64,000 nucleotides of DNA from a halophilic archaeon (GTDB taxonomy: Archaea; Halobacteriota; Halobacteria; Halobacteriales; Haladaptataceae): contig QNGA01000003.1 of NCBI GenBank assembly GCA_003298465.1, positions 186,001 to 250,000 of the forward strand, in the 5' to 3' direction. The notes under the pieces are model-generated. The model worked only from the letters and a program-made list of their open reading frames with translations. It was not told the origin of the DNA and made no database searches. Positions within the stretch are counted from its first letter, which is position 1. The number at the start of each line of letters is the position of its first letter. A program made the translations under genes and the position numbers. Shown here in pieces: positions 36,470 to 44,435 of the stretch.

Positions 36470-37159
36470 TCACTCGTCGCGGGCGAACCGCAACAGCGCA
36501 CCTCCGACGACGCCGGCGGCACCCGCCAGCGCACCGAACCCTGGCTGTCCGCCGTCGTTGGTCGTCGCGTCGCCTCCGCCGGTCGTCGCGTCACCCCCGC
36601 CGGTCGTCGTATCGTCTCCGCCGGTCGTTGCGCCGCTTCCGTTCCCCGTCGTCGTGACCGTCGGCCCGGCCGGGTCGTCCTCGCCGACCGACGGCGGGAC
36701 CGACTGGGCCTCCACCCCGACGTAGTCGTTCGTGCAGGGTACGGTCTTGCTGACGATGAACGGCTGTCCGAGCCTGAGCCGGGGTTTGGTACCGTTCACG
36801 TACACCTCGCCCGTGACGTACTGCGGGGTGTCGCTCAGTCGGTCGAGGATCATCGCCCTGTACACGGCGGTGTTCTCCGCCTTCCAGTTCGGGAACGCGC
36901 AGTTCGACACCGCTGCCGGCGACGCCTGCTTCTGTTTCCGGTTCGTGATGAGAATGAACTGACCGACGAGGTTGCCGGCGAACGGCTCCAGTCGCGGGAC
37001 GAGCATCTGTCGGCTCGCCCGATTCCGCGCCTCGTCGGACGTCGTGGTCGTCGTCTCCTGTGCCGCGCTCGCTGCCCCGCTGGCCAGCGTCGCTCCCCCT
37101 GCGATGCCAGTGACCGTCGATAGAAACCGACGTCTGGTCTGTCCTTTGGTGTCTGTCAT
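36470..37159 (-). CDS. Tat-exported PGF-CTERM surface protein
   Basis: A 229-residue exported protein. The N-terminus has a twin-arginine signal (TKGQTRRRFLSTVTGIAGG, then ASGAASAA). The mature part keeps two Cys (SNCAFPNW, TVPCTNDY) that may pair. Residues about 165-205 are Thr/Gly/Asp-rich, a likely O-glycosylated stalk. The end QPGFGALAGAAGVVGGALL followed by RFARDE is the PGF motif, hydrophobic helix and basic tail recognised by archaeosortase. It is presumably lipid-anchored and glycosylated, fitting its place beside the glycan locus. Function of the core is unknown. Confidence 0.85.
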   Translation of the reverse strand: MTDTKGQTRRRFLSTVTGIAGGATLASGAASAAQETTTTTSDEARNRASRQMLVPRLEPFAGNLVGQFILITNRKQKQASPAAVSNCAFPNWKAENTAVYRAMILDRLSDTPQYVTGEVYVNGTKPRLRLGQPFIVSKTVPCTNDYVGVEAQSVPPSVGEDDPAGPTVTTTGNGSGATTGGDDTTTGGGDATTGGGDATTNDGGQPGFGALAGAAGVVGGALLRFARDE

Positions 37160-37357
37160 AGTTTCGAGTGCGAGAACCGCCACCCGCCGTGCGGCGAGCG
37201 CTGCTTCGCTTCCGGACGTTCCTTGCGCTGGTAGTTCTGAAAATCCTGTGGCCGGGAGAACGGTCGCCGTCGGCGCTAGTGAGAACGTCCGTCCCCGAGA
37301 CGGCGAAGTCCGCGGTCGGACCGAGGGTTCAAAACGCCGGACGCCCGAGTCACGACC

Positions 37358-37876
37358 ATGTACAGCGTCGTCGGGTGCAACGAGTGTAACAACCTCTGGA
37401 TCGTCGACGGCCGCCCCGAGACGACCCAGTGTTCGCGCTGCGGGAAGCGCCACCGGTTCGGGAAACTCAAGACGTTCGTCGAGACGGACGACGAGGACCA
37501 CGCCCGGGAGGTCCGTTCGTCGATGCTCGCCAACCGGCAGGGGCACGGCGAGGCGTTCGCCGAACTCGAATCGTTCGCGGAGATGGAGTCGCAGGTCGAG
37601 GACGCCGGAGTAGACGACGCGGAGTTCCTGGAGCGGTCGGGCGTCGACGTTGACGAGGTGGAAACTGCCGCCGAGCGCGACCGCCGGAGCGGTTCGACGA
37701 GCAAACGGGAGATCGTCCGCGAGGCGCTCGAGACGCTCGACCGACCGACGGCTGACGAGGTGGTCGCGTACGCCAGCGACCGGGGCATCTCCGGGGAGTA
37801 CACCGAGCGAGCCCTCGAAAAGATGGTTCGAGGTGGCGAGGTCAGCGAGAGCCGGGGACGCTATCGGCCCCTCTGA
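37358..37876 (+). CDS. Zinc-ribbon plus winged-helix protein (DUF5817-like)
   Basis: A 172-residue protein with a four-Cys zinc ribbon (Cys7, Cys10, Cys25, Cys28: VGCNEC...CSRCGKRHRFGKLKTF), a charged helical linker, and a C-terminal winged helix from about residue 113 (SKREIVREALETLDRPTADEVVAYASDRG). The two nucleic-acid-type modules suggest a transcription- or RNA-linked role. TTCAAAAC about 27 bases upstream fits a leaderless promoter. It is convergent with the tiny membrane-protein gene, one base apart. Confidence 0.82.
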   Translation: MYSVVGCNECNNLWIVDGRPETTQCSRCGKRHRFGKLKTFVETDDEDHAREVRSSMLANRQGHGEAFAELESFAEMESQVEDAGVDDAEFLERSGVDVDEVETAAERDRRSGSTSKREIVREALETLDRPTADEVVAYASDRGISGEYTERALEKMVRGGEVSESRGRYRPL

Positions 37877-37877
37877 G

Positions 37878-38018
37878 CTACGGCACCGAACCCGTGAGCG
37901 CCTTCCAGACCGTGACGACCAGCGTGACGACGGTGAGCAACAGTTTCAGGAACTTCAGTCGCCGGTAGGCGCGGGATTCGGTTATCGGCGCGTCCCGGTC
38001 GGGTGTCTTCGTTGCCAT
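37878..38018 (-). CDS. Tiny single-span membrane protein, copy 1 of a tandem paralogous pair
   Basis: A 46-residue protein beginning MATKTPDRDAPITESRAYRR, with one hydrophobic helix at about 24-40 (KLLLTVVTLVVTVW) and ending WKALTGSVP. A second ATG four codons upstream (38030) is an alternative start. Its helix and flanks match the next minus-strand small gene nearly residue for residue (KLLLTVVTL-x2-TVW-x-A-x-TG), while the DNA differs at many third positions, which argues for real coding under selection. No function known to me. Confidence 0.72.
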   Translation of the reverse strand: MATKTPDRDAPITESRAYRRLKFLKLLLTVVTLVVTVWKALTGSVP

Positions 38019-38280
38019 GTGGGTCACCATGAGCGGTGCGACGCGGGCTGCCTCGGTGCGGTCGCGGTTCGTTGGGATTCCGAGCCGCGACTTTCACCCG
38101 CGTGCACCGTTATCGACGTTCTTCACTCCTCGAAGGTAAATTACTAGAATAGTTTAATTGAATTATGGCGAGTGAACTGTATTCTTACTCTGCTTTCACC
38201 TATCAACCAATAGACGTGTGGGGTCGACGTCCCGGGGATAAAACGTGTGTCGACCGCACGTCTCGGTCTTGCCGGTCGAC

Positions 38281-38424
38281 TCACGCCGGTAACGGTAACG
38301 ATAGCGCCCCGGTGGCGGCCTGCCAGACGGTGAGGGCGAGCGTGACGACCGTCAACAGGAGCTTCAGCAGGCGCAGCCACTGGGCGACGCGAGACTCGTC
38401 TACCGGTGTCGTCTCGTCGGTCAC
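38281..38424 (-). CDS. Tiny single-span membrane protein, copy 2 of a tandem paralogous pair
   Basis: A 47-residue protein with a GTG start (TDETTPVDESRVAQWLR follows), one helix KLLLTVVTLALTVW at about 21-34, and a tail QAATGALSLPLPA. GGAGGT lies 11 bases upstream of the GTG, supporting the start. It lies 262 bases upstream of, and in the same direction as, the first copy. The short basic-hydrophobic-aromatic layout suggests a membrane-embedded regulator or subunit; this is inference only. Confidence 0.68.
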   Translation of the reverse strand: MTDETTPVDESRVAQWLRLLKLLLTVVTLALTVWQAATGALSLPLPA

Positions 38425-38548
38425 CTGAATCGAAGACCTCCGGGGACCAAGAGCCAGCAGCGGCCGTCGGCGCCCCCGTCGCAGACGAGGCGAGCAACGG
38501 CATTAAATATCGTCCTTATCCTCTGCGAAAGTAAAAGTGGTGGAGCGG

Positions 38549-39760
38549 TCAGCGGCCGAGTTCCTCGTGGGCGCTGGAGAGGTGCCGGGAGGCCAGCGCG
38601 CCGAGCAGGGAGAGTTCGCCCGCGAGCGCGCCGGTCGCGATGACCTCCGCGAGCGCGTCGGCGTTGCTGCCGGCGGGGTCGCCGCCGCCCCGGAGACCGA
38701 GTACGTCGAGCGCCTCCGCCTGCGTCGGGAGTTTCGTCCCGCCGCCGACCGTGCCGACTTCGAGGCTGGCGAGGCTGACGCTGGCGTACAGTTCCTCTTC
38801 ACGCGCCTCGACGGTCGTGATGGCGTTCGCGCCCTCGACCACCTGCGCCTCGTCCTGGCCGGTCGCGAGGAACGCGGCGGCGACGACGTTGGCGGCCTGC
38901 GCGTTGAACCCGAGGCTGCCGGCCTTCGCGCTGCCGACGAGGTTCTTGCGCGTGTTCGCCTCCGCGATGGCCTCCGGCGTCGTGTGGAGGTACTCCTCGA
39001 CCGTCTCGCGCGGAATCGTCACGTCCGCCGTGACGCTGCGGCCCCGCCCCTCGATGGCGTTGATGGCGGCGGGCTTCTTGTCGGTGCAGAGGTTGCCCGA
39101 GAGCGCGACGAGGTCCGCCGGGGTCTCGTCTTCGACCAGCGACGCGGCCTCGCCCGTGGCGATGGTGGCCATGTTCATCCCCATCGCGTCCTTCGTGTCG
39201 TAGACGAACCGCAGGAAGACGGAGTCGCCGACGACGTAGGGGTCCACGTCGAGCAGTTCGCCGTGGCTGGTCGTCGACTCGGCGGCGTCGGCGAGTCGGT
39301 CGCCGTTCTCGCCGACCCACTCGACGACCTGCTCGGCCTCCGCGATGCCCGCGACGCGGAAGACCGGGGCGCGGGTCATCCCGGTGTCGGTGACGCGCGC
39401 GTCCGCGCCCCCCGACCGCTGGACGACCGAACAGCCGCGGTTGACGCTGGCGACGAGCGCGCCCTCCGTGGTGGCGAGCGGGAGGTAGTACTCGCCGTCG
39501 GCCTCGCCGCCGCGGACGCCGACCGGACCGGCGACCCCCAGCGGCACCTGCGCCGCGCCGACCATGTTCTCGACGTTGGGGTCGGCGACCTCGGCGTCGA
39601 AGGCGTAATCGCCCACGGCGTCGAGGTCGGCGTCGGTCGCCGATTCGAGCAGTCGGCGGCGCGCCGCGGCGGCGGTGTCGTGGTCCGCGTGGTCTTCGAG
39701 TTCGTGCAGGCGAAGGTCCCCCGCCCGCACCCGCTCGGCGAGGTCGTCTGCGTCGGTCAT
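38549..39760 (-). CDS. hmgA: Hydroxymethylglutaryl-CoA reductase (NADPH), class I
   Basis: Reduces HMG-CoA to mevalonate, the committed step of archaeal isoprenoid lipid synthesis. The 403-residue catalytic domain has ENMVGAAQVPLGVAGPV, the substrate-site EGALVASVNRG, the cofactor-site DAMGMNMAT, the catalytic Lys in NLCTDKKPAAIN, and GTVGGGTKLPTQ near the end, with a late LSSAHEELGR carrying the catalytic His. No membrane part. The ATG at MTDADDL is preferred to a long unconserved upstream frame. Confidence 0.96.
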   Translation of the reverse strand: MTDADDLAERVRAGDLRLHELEDHADHDTAAAARRRLLESATDADLDAVGDYAFDAEVADPNVENMVGAAQVPLGVAGPVGVRGGEADGEYYLPLATTEGALVASVNRGCSVVQRSGGADARVTDTGMTRAPVFRVAGIAEAEQVVEWVGENGDRLADAAESTTSHGELLDVDPYVVGDSVFLRFVYDTKDAMGMNMATIATGEAASLVEDETPADLVALSGNLCTDKKPAAINAIEGRGRSVTADVTIPRETVEEYLHTTPEAIAEANTRKNLVGSAKAGSLGFNAQAANVVAAAFLATGQDEAQVVEGANAITTVEAREEELYASVSLASLEVGTVGGGTKLPTQAEALDVLGLRGGGDPAGSNADALAEVIATGALAGELSLLGALASRHLSSAHEELGR

Positions 39761-39893
39761 ACCCGGTGGATTGCGGGTCGACCCCCTAACAGTTGCCGAT
39801 TCCGGGCGACGCTCGACACGCGGTCGGCGGTGGCCGTCGCTCGTGGCCCCCCGGGCCGCCAGCGACTTGTCGTGGGGTCTGGAATCGTGTAGC

Positions 39894-40394
39894 ATGCAGA
39901 CGCGACCAGCGACTACCGACGACGTGCCCGACGTCCAGGCGGTCGCACGCGAAACGTGGAAGACGGCGTACGACTTCCTCTCCCGGGAGGAGCGCGAAGC
40001 CGCACTCCGGGAACGGTACGCTACCGACCGTCTCGAATCGGCCGTCGCGGACGACGACGGGGAGTTCGTCGTCGCCGTGGACGACTCGGTCGTCGGGTTC
40101 GCGCACGCCCGCCCGGTCGACCCGGCGGAGCGCGTCGGCGGTGCGGAACTCCGCGACGTTCAGGTCCGCCCCGAGCGCTGGAACGAGGCCATCGGTCGGT
40201 CCCTGCTCGCCGCGACCGAGGACGCGCTCCGCGACCGGGGGTTCACGCAACTCGCGGTCGCCGTCTTCGCCGACAACGAGCGCGCCCGGTCGTTCTTCGA
40301 GGCGCGGGGATTCGAACCGGTCGAAGAGCGCGTCGAGGACCTCTTCTCCGGCGGCACGGCACGCCAGTTGCGGTACCACCACGACATGGGGTGA
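39894..40394 (+). CDS. GNAT family N-acetyltransferase
   Basis: A 166-residue acetyl-CoA-dependent transferase: MQTRPATTDDVPDVQAVARETW at the start, EFVVAVDDSVVGFAHAR as the central strands, a modified acetyl-CoA loop RPERWNEAIGRSLLAATEDALRDRG in place of Q-x2-G-x-G/A, and ARSFFEARGFEPVEERVE near the end. Substrate not predictable. It diverges from hmgA across 133 bases. Confidence 0.9.
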   Translation: MQTRPATTDDVPDVQAVARETWKTAYDFLSREEREAALRERYATDRLESAVADDDGEFVVAVDDSVVGFAHARPVDPAERVGGAELRDVQVRPERWNEAIGRSLLAATEDALRDRGFTQLAVAVFADNERARSFFEARGFEPVEERVEDLFSGGTARQLRYHHDMG

Positions 40395-40620
40395 CGGGTC
40401 CCCCCGGACCGTTCGCGGTCCCCGACCGATGCAGCGCGGCGGTCGAACGTCGCAGTCCGCTAACCGTTCCGCCGAGTTGCACGCAGCGCCGCCCGCTGGC
40501 CGGCCATCACCCACTGCGCGAGCGGTGGTCTGGGCAGTCGACACCGTTCAATCGGCCGGTTTCGGAGGCGAACACACAACAGTATCTTTTCAAGCGGTCG
40601 CTTCCGAAGTCGGACAAGGG

Positions 40621-41298
40621 ATGTATCTCATCATCGTCGGTGCGGGCGATATCGGCTCGCAGCTCATCGAAATCGCGACCCAGAACAACAACGACGTGGT
40701 CGTGATCGAGAAGAACGAGGAGCGCGCCGAACGCGCCTCCCAGGAGTTCGACTGTCTCGTCCTCCACGACGACGCGACGATCATCGACACACTAGAGGAC
40801 GCTGGCATCGACCGCGCGGACGCGCTCATCAGCACGACCGACCAGGACGCGACGAACATCATGGTCTGTCTGCTTGGGCAGGAGTCGGAGGTCCCCTCGC
40901 TCGTCTCGGTCGTCCACAACCCGGAGCACATGAACGTCTTCCGCCAGATCGGCGTGAACGTCATCGAGAACCCCCAGCGGCTCATCGCCGAGTACCTCTA
41001 TCGCGCGGTGAAACGACCGTCCATCAAGGACTACATGAAAGTCGGCGACCGGGCGGAGGTGTTCGAGATTACGGTCGACTCGTACGCCCCCATCGCGGGT
41101 CGCACCCTCGCGGAGGCCGCCGACGAGGGCGTGCTCGAAGAGGGGATGCTCGTCGTCGCCATCGAACGCGACCACGAGGTCATCACCCCGCGCGGGAACA
41201 CGACCATCGAGAGCGGCGACCTCGTCACCGTCTTCTCGGAACGCGGTGCGACGCCGGAGGTGACGGACGTTTTCGGGCACTACGAGGACCACGATTGA
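40621..41298 (+). CDS. trkA: Trk potassium uptake regulatory subunit TrkA (RCK_N + RCK_C)
   Basis: A 225-residue peripheral gating subunit. Residues 1-120 form the NAD-binding RCK domain (MYLIIVGAGDIGSQLIEIA, then VVVIEKNEERAE and the acidic end of strand 2). Residues about 140-220 form the TrkA-C domain (RAEVFEITVDSYAPIAGRTLAEAA). The ATG directly ahead of the nucleotide-binding strand is preferred; a much longer open frame upstream is unrelated. A TATCTTTTCAAG element lies about 35-40 bases upstream. The partner channel gene next to it is a ruin, so it must work with a TrkH encoded elsewhere or be an orphan. Confidence 0.94.
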   Translation: MYLIIVGAGDIGSQLIEIATQNNNDVVVIEKNEERAERASQEFDCLVLHDDATIIDTLEDAGIDRADALISTTDQDATNIMVCLLGQESEVPSLVSVVHNPEHMNVFRQIGVNVIENPQRLIAEYLYRAVKRPSIKDYMKVGDRAEVFEITVDSYAPIAGRTLAEAADEGVLEEGMLVVAIERDHEVITPRGNTTIESGDLVTVFSERGATPEVTDVFGHYEDHD

Positions 41299-41410
41299 CG
41301 TAACCCGTCGCAAGCGAATCGCCGGAGTTCCCGAGGAACTGGCGACCGTCCTGCGCGACGCGGAACGATTGTGTTGATGCAGGCGGCGCTGATGACGTTG
41401 ACCGCGGGCG

Positions 41411-41890
41411 TTCCAGTGGTGGCGGTCGCTCATCCGGTGGGTCGGCGGCGTCGGCGTCATCGTCCTCACGACCGCCATCCTCGCCGATAATCCGGGGCTA
41501 CACCATCGGTAAGGGCATCCAGCGGGCATGCTCGCGCGTCTTCATCCCGCCGTCGGCCATCGTGAACGCCCGCATCGGCGACCGCGTGCTCGACCGGAAC
41601 GAGATGTCCGAGGAGTTGAGCGAAGCCGCCATCGTCAGCCTGCCGTGGCTCGTCCTCCTGCTCGCGGGGGAGGCTCGTCCTCGTCGACGTCACCGGTTCG
41701 TCGTTCGGCGATGCCGACGCTGTTCGAAGTGGCCAGCGCCCAGGGTGACGTCGGCCTCTCGACGGATATCGCGGGACCGTCGATATCGCCCGTCGGCGAG
41801 GGGAAGATTCCGAGCGTGTGGATTGGCCGTCTGAGATCGTCCCCGTGTTCGTGTTCCTGCGGTCCGCTCTGTTCGGCCTCGAACCCCGAC
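41411..41890 (+). pseudogene. trkH: Decayed trkH potassium-transporter gene
   Basis: Five blocks in changing frames spell the order of TrkH. Block 1 is at 41411-41485: FQWWRSLIRWVGGVGVIVLTT. Block 2 at 41496-41669 includes SRVFIPPSAIVNARIGDRVLD and SLPWLVLLLAG. Block 3 at 41674-41721 is LVLVDVTGSSFGDADA. Block 4 at 41723-41833 includes FEVASAQGDVGLSTDIAGP and VWIGRL. Block 5 at 41833-41889 is EIVPVFVFLRSALFGLEPR. There are four frame changes. The N-terminal part and roughly 200 middle residues are missing. Remnants may start just after trkA. No functional product is possible. Confidence 0.85.
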
Positions 41891-42095
41891 CCCGGTATTT
41901 AAATTATCCGGCTGTTGTAGAGCGTTCCGCCCGCATTAACCGTTTTCAGAGCTCCGTAAACGAAATGGGACGCTCTCCTCCGCTGAAACCCCAAAATCGC
42001 ACGACAACGACGGAATAAACGGTTCGAACGCCCCCCAACAGAGAGGGGTTTTTATACTCCTATCAGCGCAAGGAGAAAGCGAGCAGGTAGTCACC
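41891..42095 (+). promoter_or_regulatory. AT-rich spacer and promoter of the small zinc-ribbon gene
   Basis: About 200 bases after the trkH relic. It includes GGTATTTAAATTATCC near 41893 and, closer to the next gene, CCCC...GGGG arms followed by TTTTTATAC at 42049-42057, a likely TATA box 40 bases before the ATG. AAGGAG at 42070-42075 lies too far for a canonical ribosome site. Confidence 0.4.
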
Positions 42096-42296
42096 ATGGC
42101 AACAAAAAATCAGGGGTTCGAGGCGATCACGGAACTGTGCGACAACTGCGGCCGCGAGACTGCACACCAGGTCTCGGTCGAGATACGGACGGAGAGTCAG
42201 AAGAAGGAGAACGCCGAGTTCTCGCGCGAACCGTACCGCGTGTCCGAGTGCGAGAGCTGCGGCGAAGAGACGATCCAGCGGATGAACAACGCCTGA
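42096..42296 (+). CDS. Small zinc-ribbon protein
   Basis: A 66-residue protein with two Cys pairs, Cys15/Cys18 (ELCDNCGRETAH) and Cys52/Cys55 (SECESCGEETIQRM), separated by a charged strand-rich region. This is the layout of the DUF7835-like small zinc proteins common in haloarchaea; their function is unknown. It has its own promoter and no operon partners. Confidence 0.85.
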   Translation: MATKNQGFEAITELCDNCGRETAHQVSVEIRTESQKKENAEFSREPYRVSECESCGEETIQRMNNA

Positions 42297-42506
42297 ACGG
42301 GCGAGATATCGAGGTGGTGTGAACGCCGGGGCAGGGCGGAATTCCGGCAGACTGCGGAACGGTGACGGTACAGCGCTGTGTGTTATCCTTTCTCGTTGCG
42401 ACGTATCAGCAGCGACGCGCCGGGCTAGCGACCGCCTCGTCTGACAACGTACGACGACTGGCAGTCGAATTACTCAATGAAAATCGAAGGCGGTCCCGAC
42501 GAGTAA

Positions 42507-43403
42507 CTACGCCGTAAACACTTCGCAACCGTCCTCGGTGACGATGACGGAGTGTTCTTTCTGGCTGACCAGCTTCCCCTCGTCCTCCTTGAGGACGGGG
42601 TAGCCGTGGACGATGCTCGACGTCTTCAGCCGGCGCAGCGCCATCTCCGGTCGGGAGACGTCGAGCCAGCGCGTGGCGAAGGGGAGGGTGCGGAACTCGT
42701 CGGTTATCTGGTCGAGCGCCTGCCGGGCCTGCCGGTTCCGGACCGACCCCTCCCGTTCGAGTGCGAAGATCTCCTCGTCGGCTCCCTCCGTCACCTTCCC
42801 GGTGCCGTCGGTGGCGAACGGCTCGATAGCGACCACGTCGCCGACCTGGAGTTCGACGCCCTGCTCGACGGCGCGGTTGGGGATGTTCGGGTCGGTGTGT
42901 TGCTCGTAGTGGTCGAGGCCGTGCCCGGAGAGGTTGACGACCGGATTGAAGCCGTACCCCTGGATGACCTCCTCTATCTCCGCGCCGACCTCGCCCGTCT
43001 CGACGCCCGCTTCGACGACGTCGAGCGCGGCGTCGAGCGCTTCCGCGCTGGCCTCGGCGAGTTCGTCGTGACCCGAGAGGTCGACCGTGATTGCGGTGTC
43101 GGCTATCCAGCCGTCGACGTGCACGCCGAGGTCGAGGTTCACCATCTCCTCGCCGAACGTCTCCTCGTCGTCGAGGCTCGGCGTCGCGTGGGCGGCCTCC
43201 TCGTCGACGCTGATGTTCACCGGGAACGCGGGCTTCCCGCCGAGTTCGCGAATGCGGTCTTCGGCGTACTCGGCGACGTCGAGGTGGCTCGCGCCGACCT
43301 CGACGCGGTCGGCGGCCTCCTCGCGCACCTGGGCGAGGATCTCGCCCGCCTCGCGGTGCTTCTCGTACTTCTCGGCCGAGAGGTCGACCTCCTGCTCGCT
43401 CAT
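42507..43403 (-). CDS. map: Methionine aminopeptidase, type II
   Basis: Removes the initiator Met co-translationally. The 298-residue pita-bread enzyme has metal ligands in NLDLGVHVDGWIADTAITVDL (two Asp), GHGLDHYEQH (His), VVAIEPFATDG (Glu) and SVIVTEDGCEVFTA (last Glu), with the type II insertion between them. Length and order match archaeal MetAP-II. It is followed at a 66-base gap by the isoaspartyl-peptidase gene on the same strand upstream. Confidence 0.96.
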   Translation of the reverse strand: MSEQEVDLSAEKYEKHREAGEILAQVREEAADRVEVGASHLDVAEYAEDRIRELGGKPAFPVNISVDEEAAHATPSLDDEETFGEEMVNLDLGVHVDGWIADTAITVDLSGHDELAEASAEALDAALDVVEAGVETGEVGAEIEEVIQGYGFNPVVNLSGHGLDHYEQHTDPNIPNRAVEQGVELQVGDVVAIEPFATDGTGKVTEGADEEIFALEREGSVRNRQARQALDQITDEFRTLPFATRWLDVSRPEMALRRLKTSSIVHGYPVLKEDEGKLVSQKEHSVIVTEDGCEVFTA

Positions 43404-43469
43404 GCCCCGTAGTTTGGCCGAACGGGAGAAAGGGTTTGCGTTCCCCGCTTCGCCGCTCGCCCGGACCGG

Positions 43470-44372
43470 TCAGTCGTCCGCGACCGCGGTCTGCATCGCG
43501 TCGCTGTTGAACGCAGCGCCCGCGCCGCCGTCGCGGTCGAGGACGATGACGCCGGCCGACGACCCCGTCAACTCTGCGAACTCCTCGACGGCGCGGTCGG
43601 CGGCGGCCTGCGCCGCCATACCGGATTCGAGGTGGCGGACCGCCCGCCGGGTGAGCGTCGTCTTCGCGATGTCCTCGCCCGCGCCGGTGGCGCTGGCCGC
43701 GCCGGCCGGAGCGGCGTAGAACCCCGACCCTATCTGGGGGACGTCGCCGACCCGTCCCGCGAGCGCCAGCCACCGGCCACCCGTCGAGGTGGCGGCCGCG
43801 AACGCCTCGCCGTCGTACGCGACCGCCCCCACGGTGTCGTGGTCTCGCGGGGCGTCCCCGCTCGACTCGTCCGCGGCGCTCTGCGCCGCGCTGCCCCCGA
43901 ACTTCTCGCGAAGCCAATCGAGGTGTTCGGTCGGCGTGCCCGTCGGCGCGTCGAGGTCGCCCCAGCGTTCGCGCTTGTCCTCGGACAGGAGGTCGACGCC
44001 GGTCTCGACGCCGAAGTCGGCGGCGAGGTCGACCGCGTGCTCGCCGGAGACGAGGACGTGGGGCGTCTCCTCCATCACGACGCGGGCGGCGCTCACGGCG
44101 TGTTCGACGCCCGGCATCGAGCAGGTCGCGCCGGCCTCGCGGTCGCTGGTCATGACGCCGGCGTCGGTCCGGACCTCGCCGTCGCTCTGGACCGCGCCGC
44201 CGACGCCCGCGTTGAACCGGGGGGAGGATTCCAGGACGCGAACCGCCGCCTCGACCGCGTCGACCACCGACTCCCGGCCCGCCCCGGCCGCCGCCGCGTC
44301 GTCGAGCACCGCCTGTCTCGGTTCCGGTTCGTCCGGTTCGCCGCCCGCACCGCCGTGGACGATGACTCTCAT
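43470..44372 (-). CDS. Isoaspartyl peptidase / L-asparaginase (Ntn hydrolase)
   Basis: A 300-residue plant-type asparaginase precursor: MRVIVHGGAGGEPDEPEPR, LESSPRFNAGVGGAVQSDGEVRTDA, and autocleavage before the Thr in DHDTVGAVAYDG, which becomes the nucleophile. Later GRVGDVPQIGSGFYA and GEDIAKTTLTRRAV match the beta subunit. It repairs or degrades isoaspartyl peptides. It lies between map and an amidohydrolase gene on one strand. Confidence 0.92.
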   Translation of the reverse strand: MRVIVHGGAGGEPDEPEPRQAVLDDAAAAGAGRESVVDAVEAAVRVLESSPRFNAGVGGAVQSDGEVRTDAGVMTSDREAGATCSMPGVEHAVSAARVVMEETPHVLVSGEHAVDLAADFGVETGVDLLSEDKRERWGDLDAPTGTPTEHLDWLREKFGGSAAQSAADESSGDAPRDHDTVGAVAYDGEAFAAATSTGGRWLALAGRVGDVPQIGSGFYAAPAGAASATGAGEDIAKTTLTRRAVRHLESGMAAQAAADRAVEEFAELTGSSAGVIVLDRDGGAGAAFNSDAMQTAVADD

Positions 44373-44435
44373 GCGAGGTGGTGCCCGCCGAGGGGTCTTA
44401 ACTCCACGTCAATCGACGCACGGGACGTCGTCGCG

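Noticed and set aside
39793..40620. Possible N-terminal extension of trkA by about 276 residues
   Set aside because: It overlaps the GNAT gene out of frame and is Arg/Ser-rich. TrkA proteins start at the nucleotide-binding strand MYLIIVGAG.
42030..42060. CCCC...GGGG followed by TTTTT as a terminator for upstream transcripts
   Set aside because: The stem is only about four pairs with a ten-base loop, and the T-run doubles as the TATA box of the next gene, so a terminator call is not supported.
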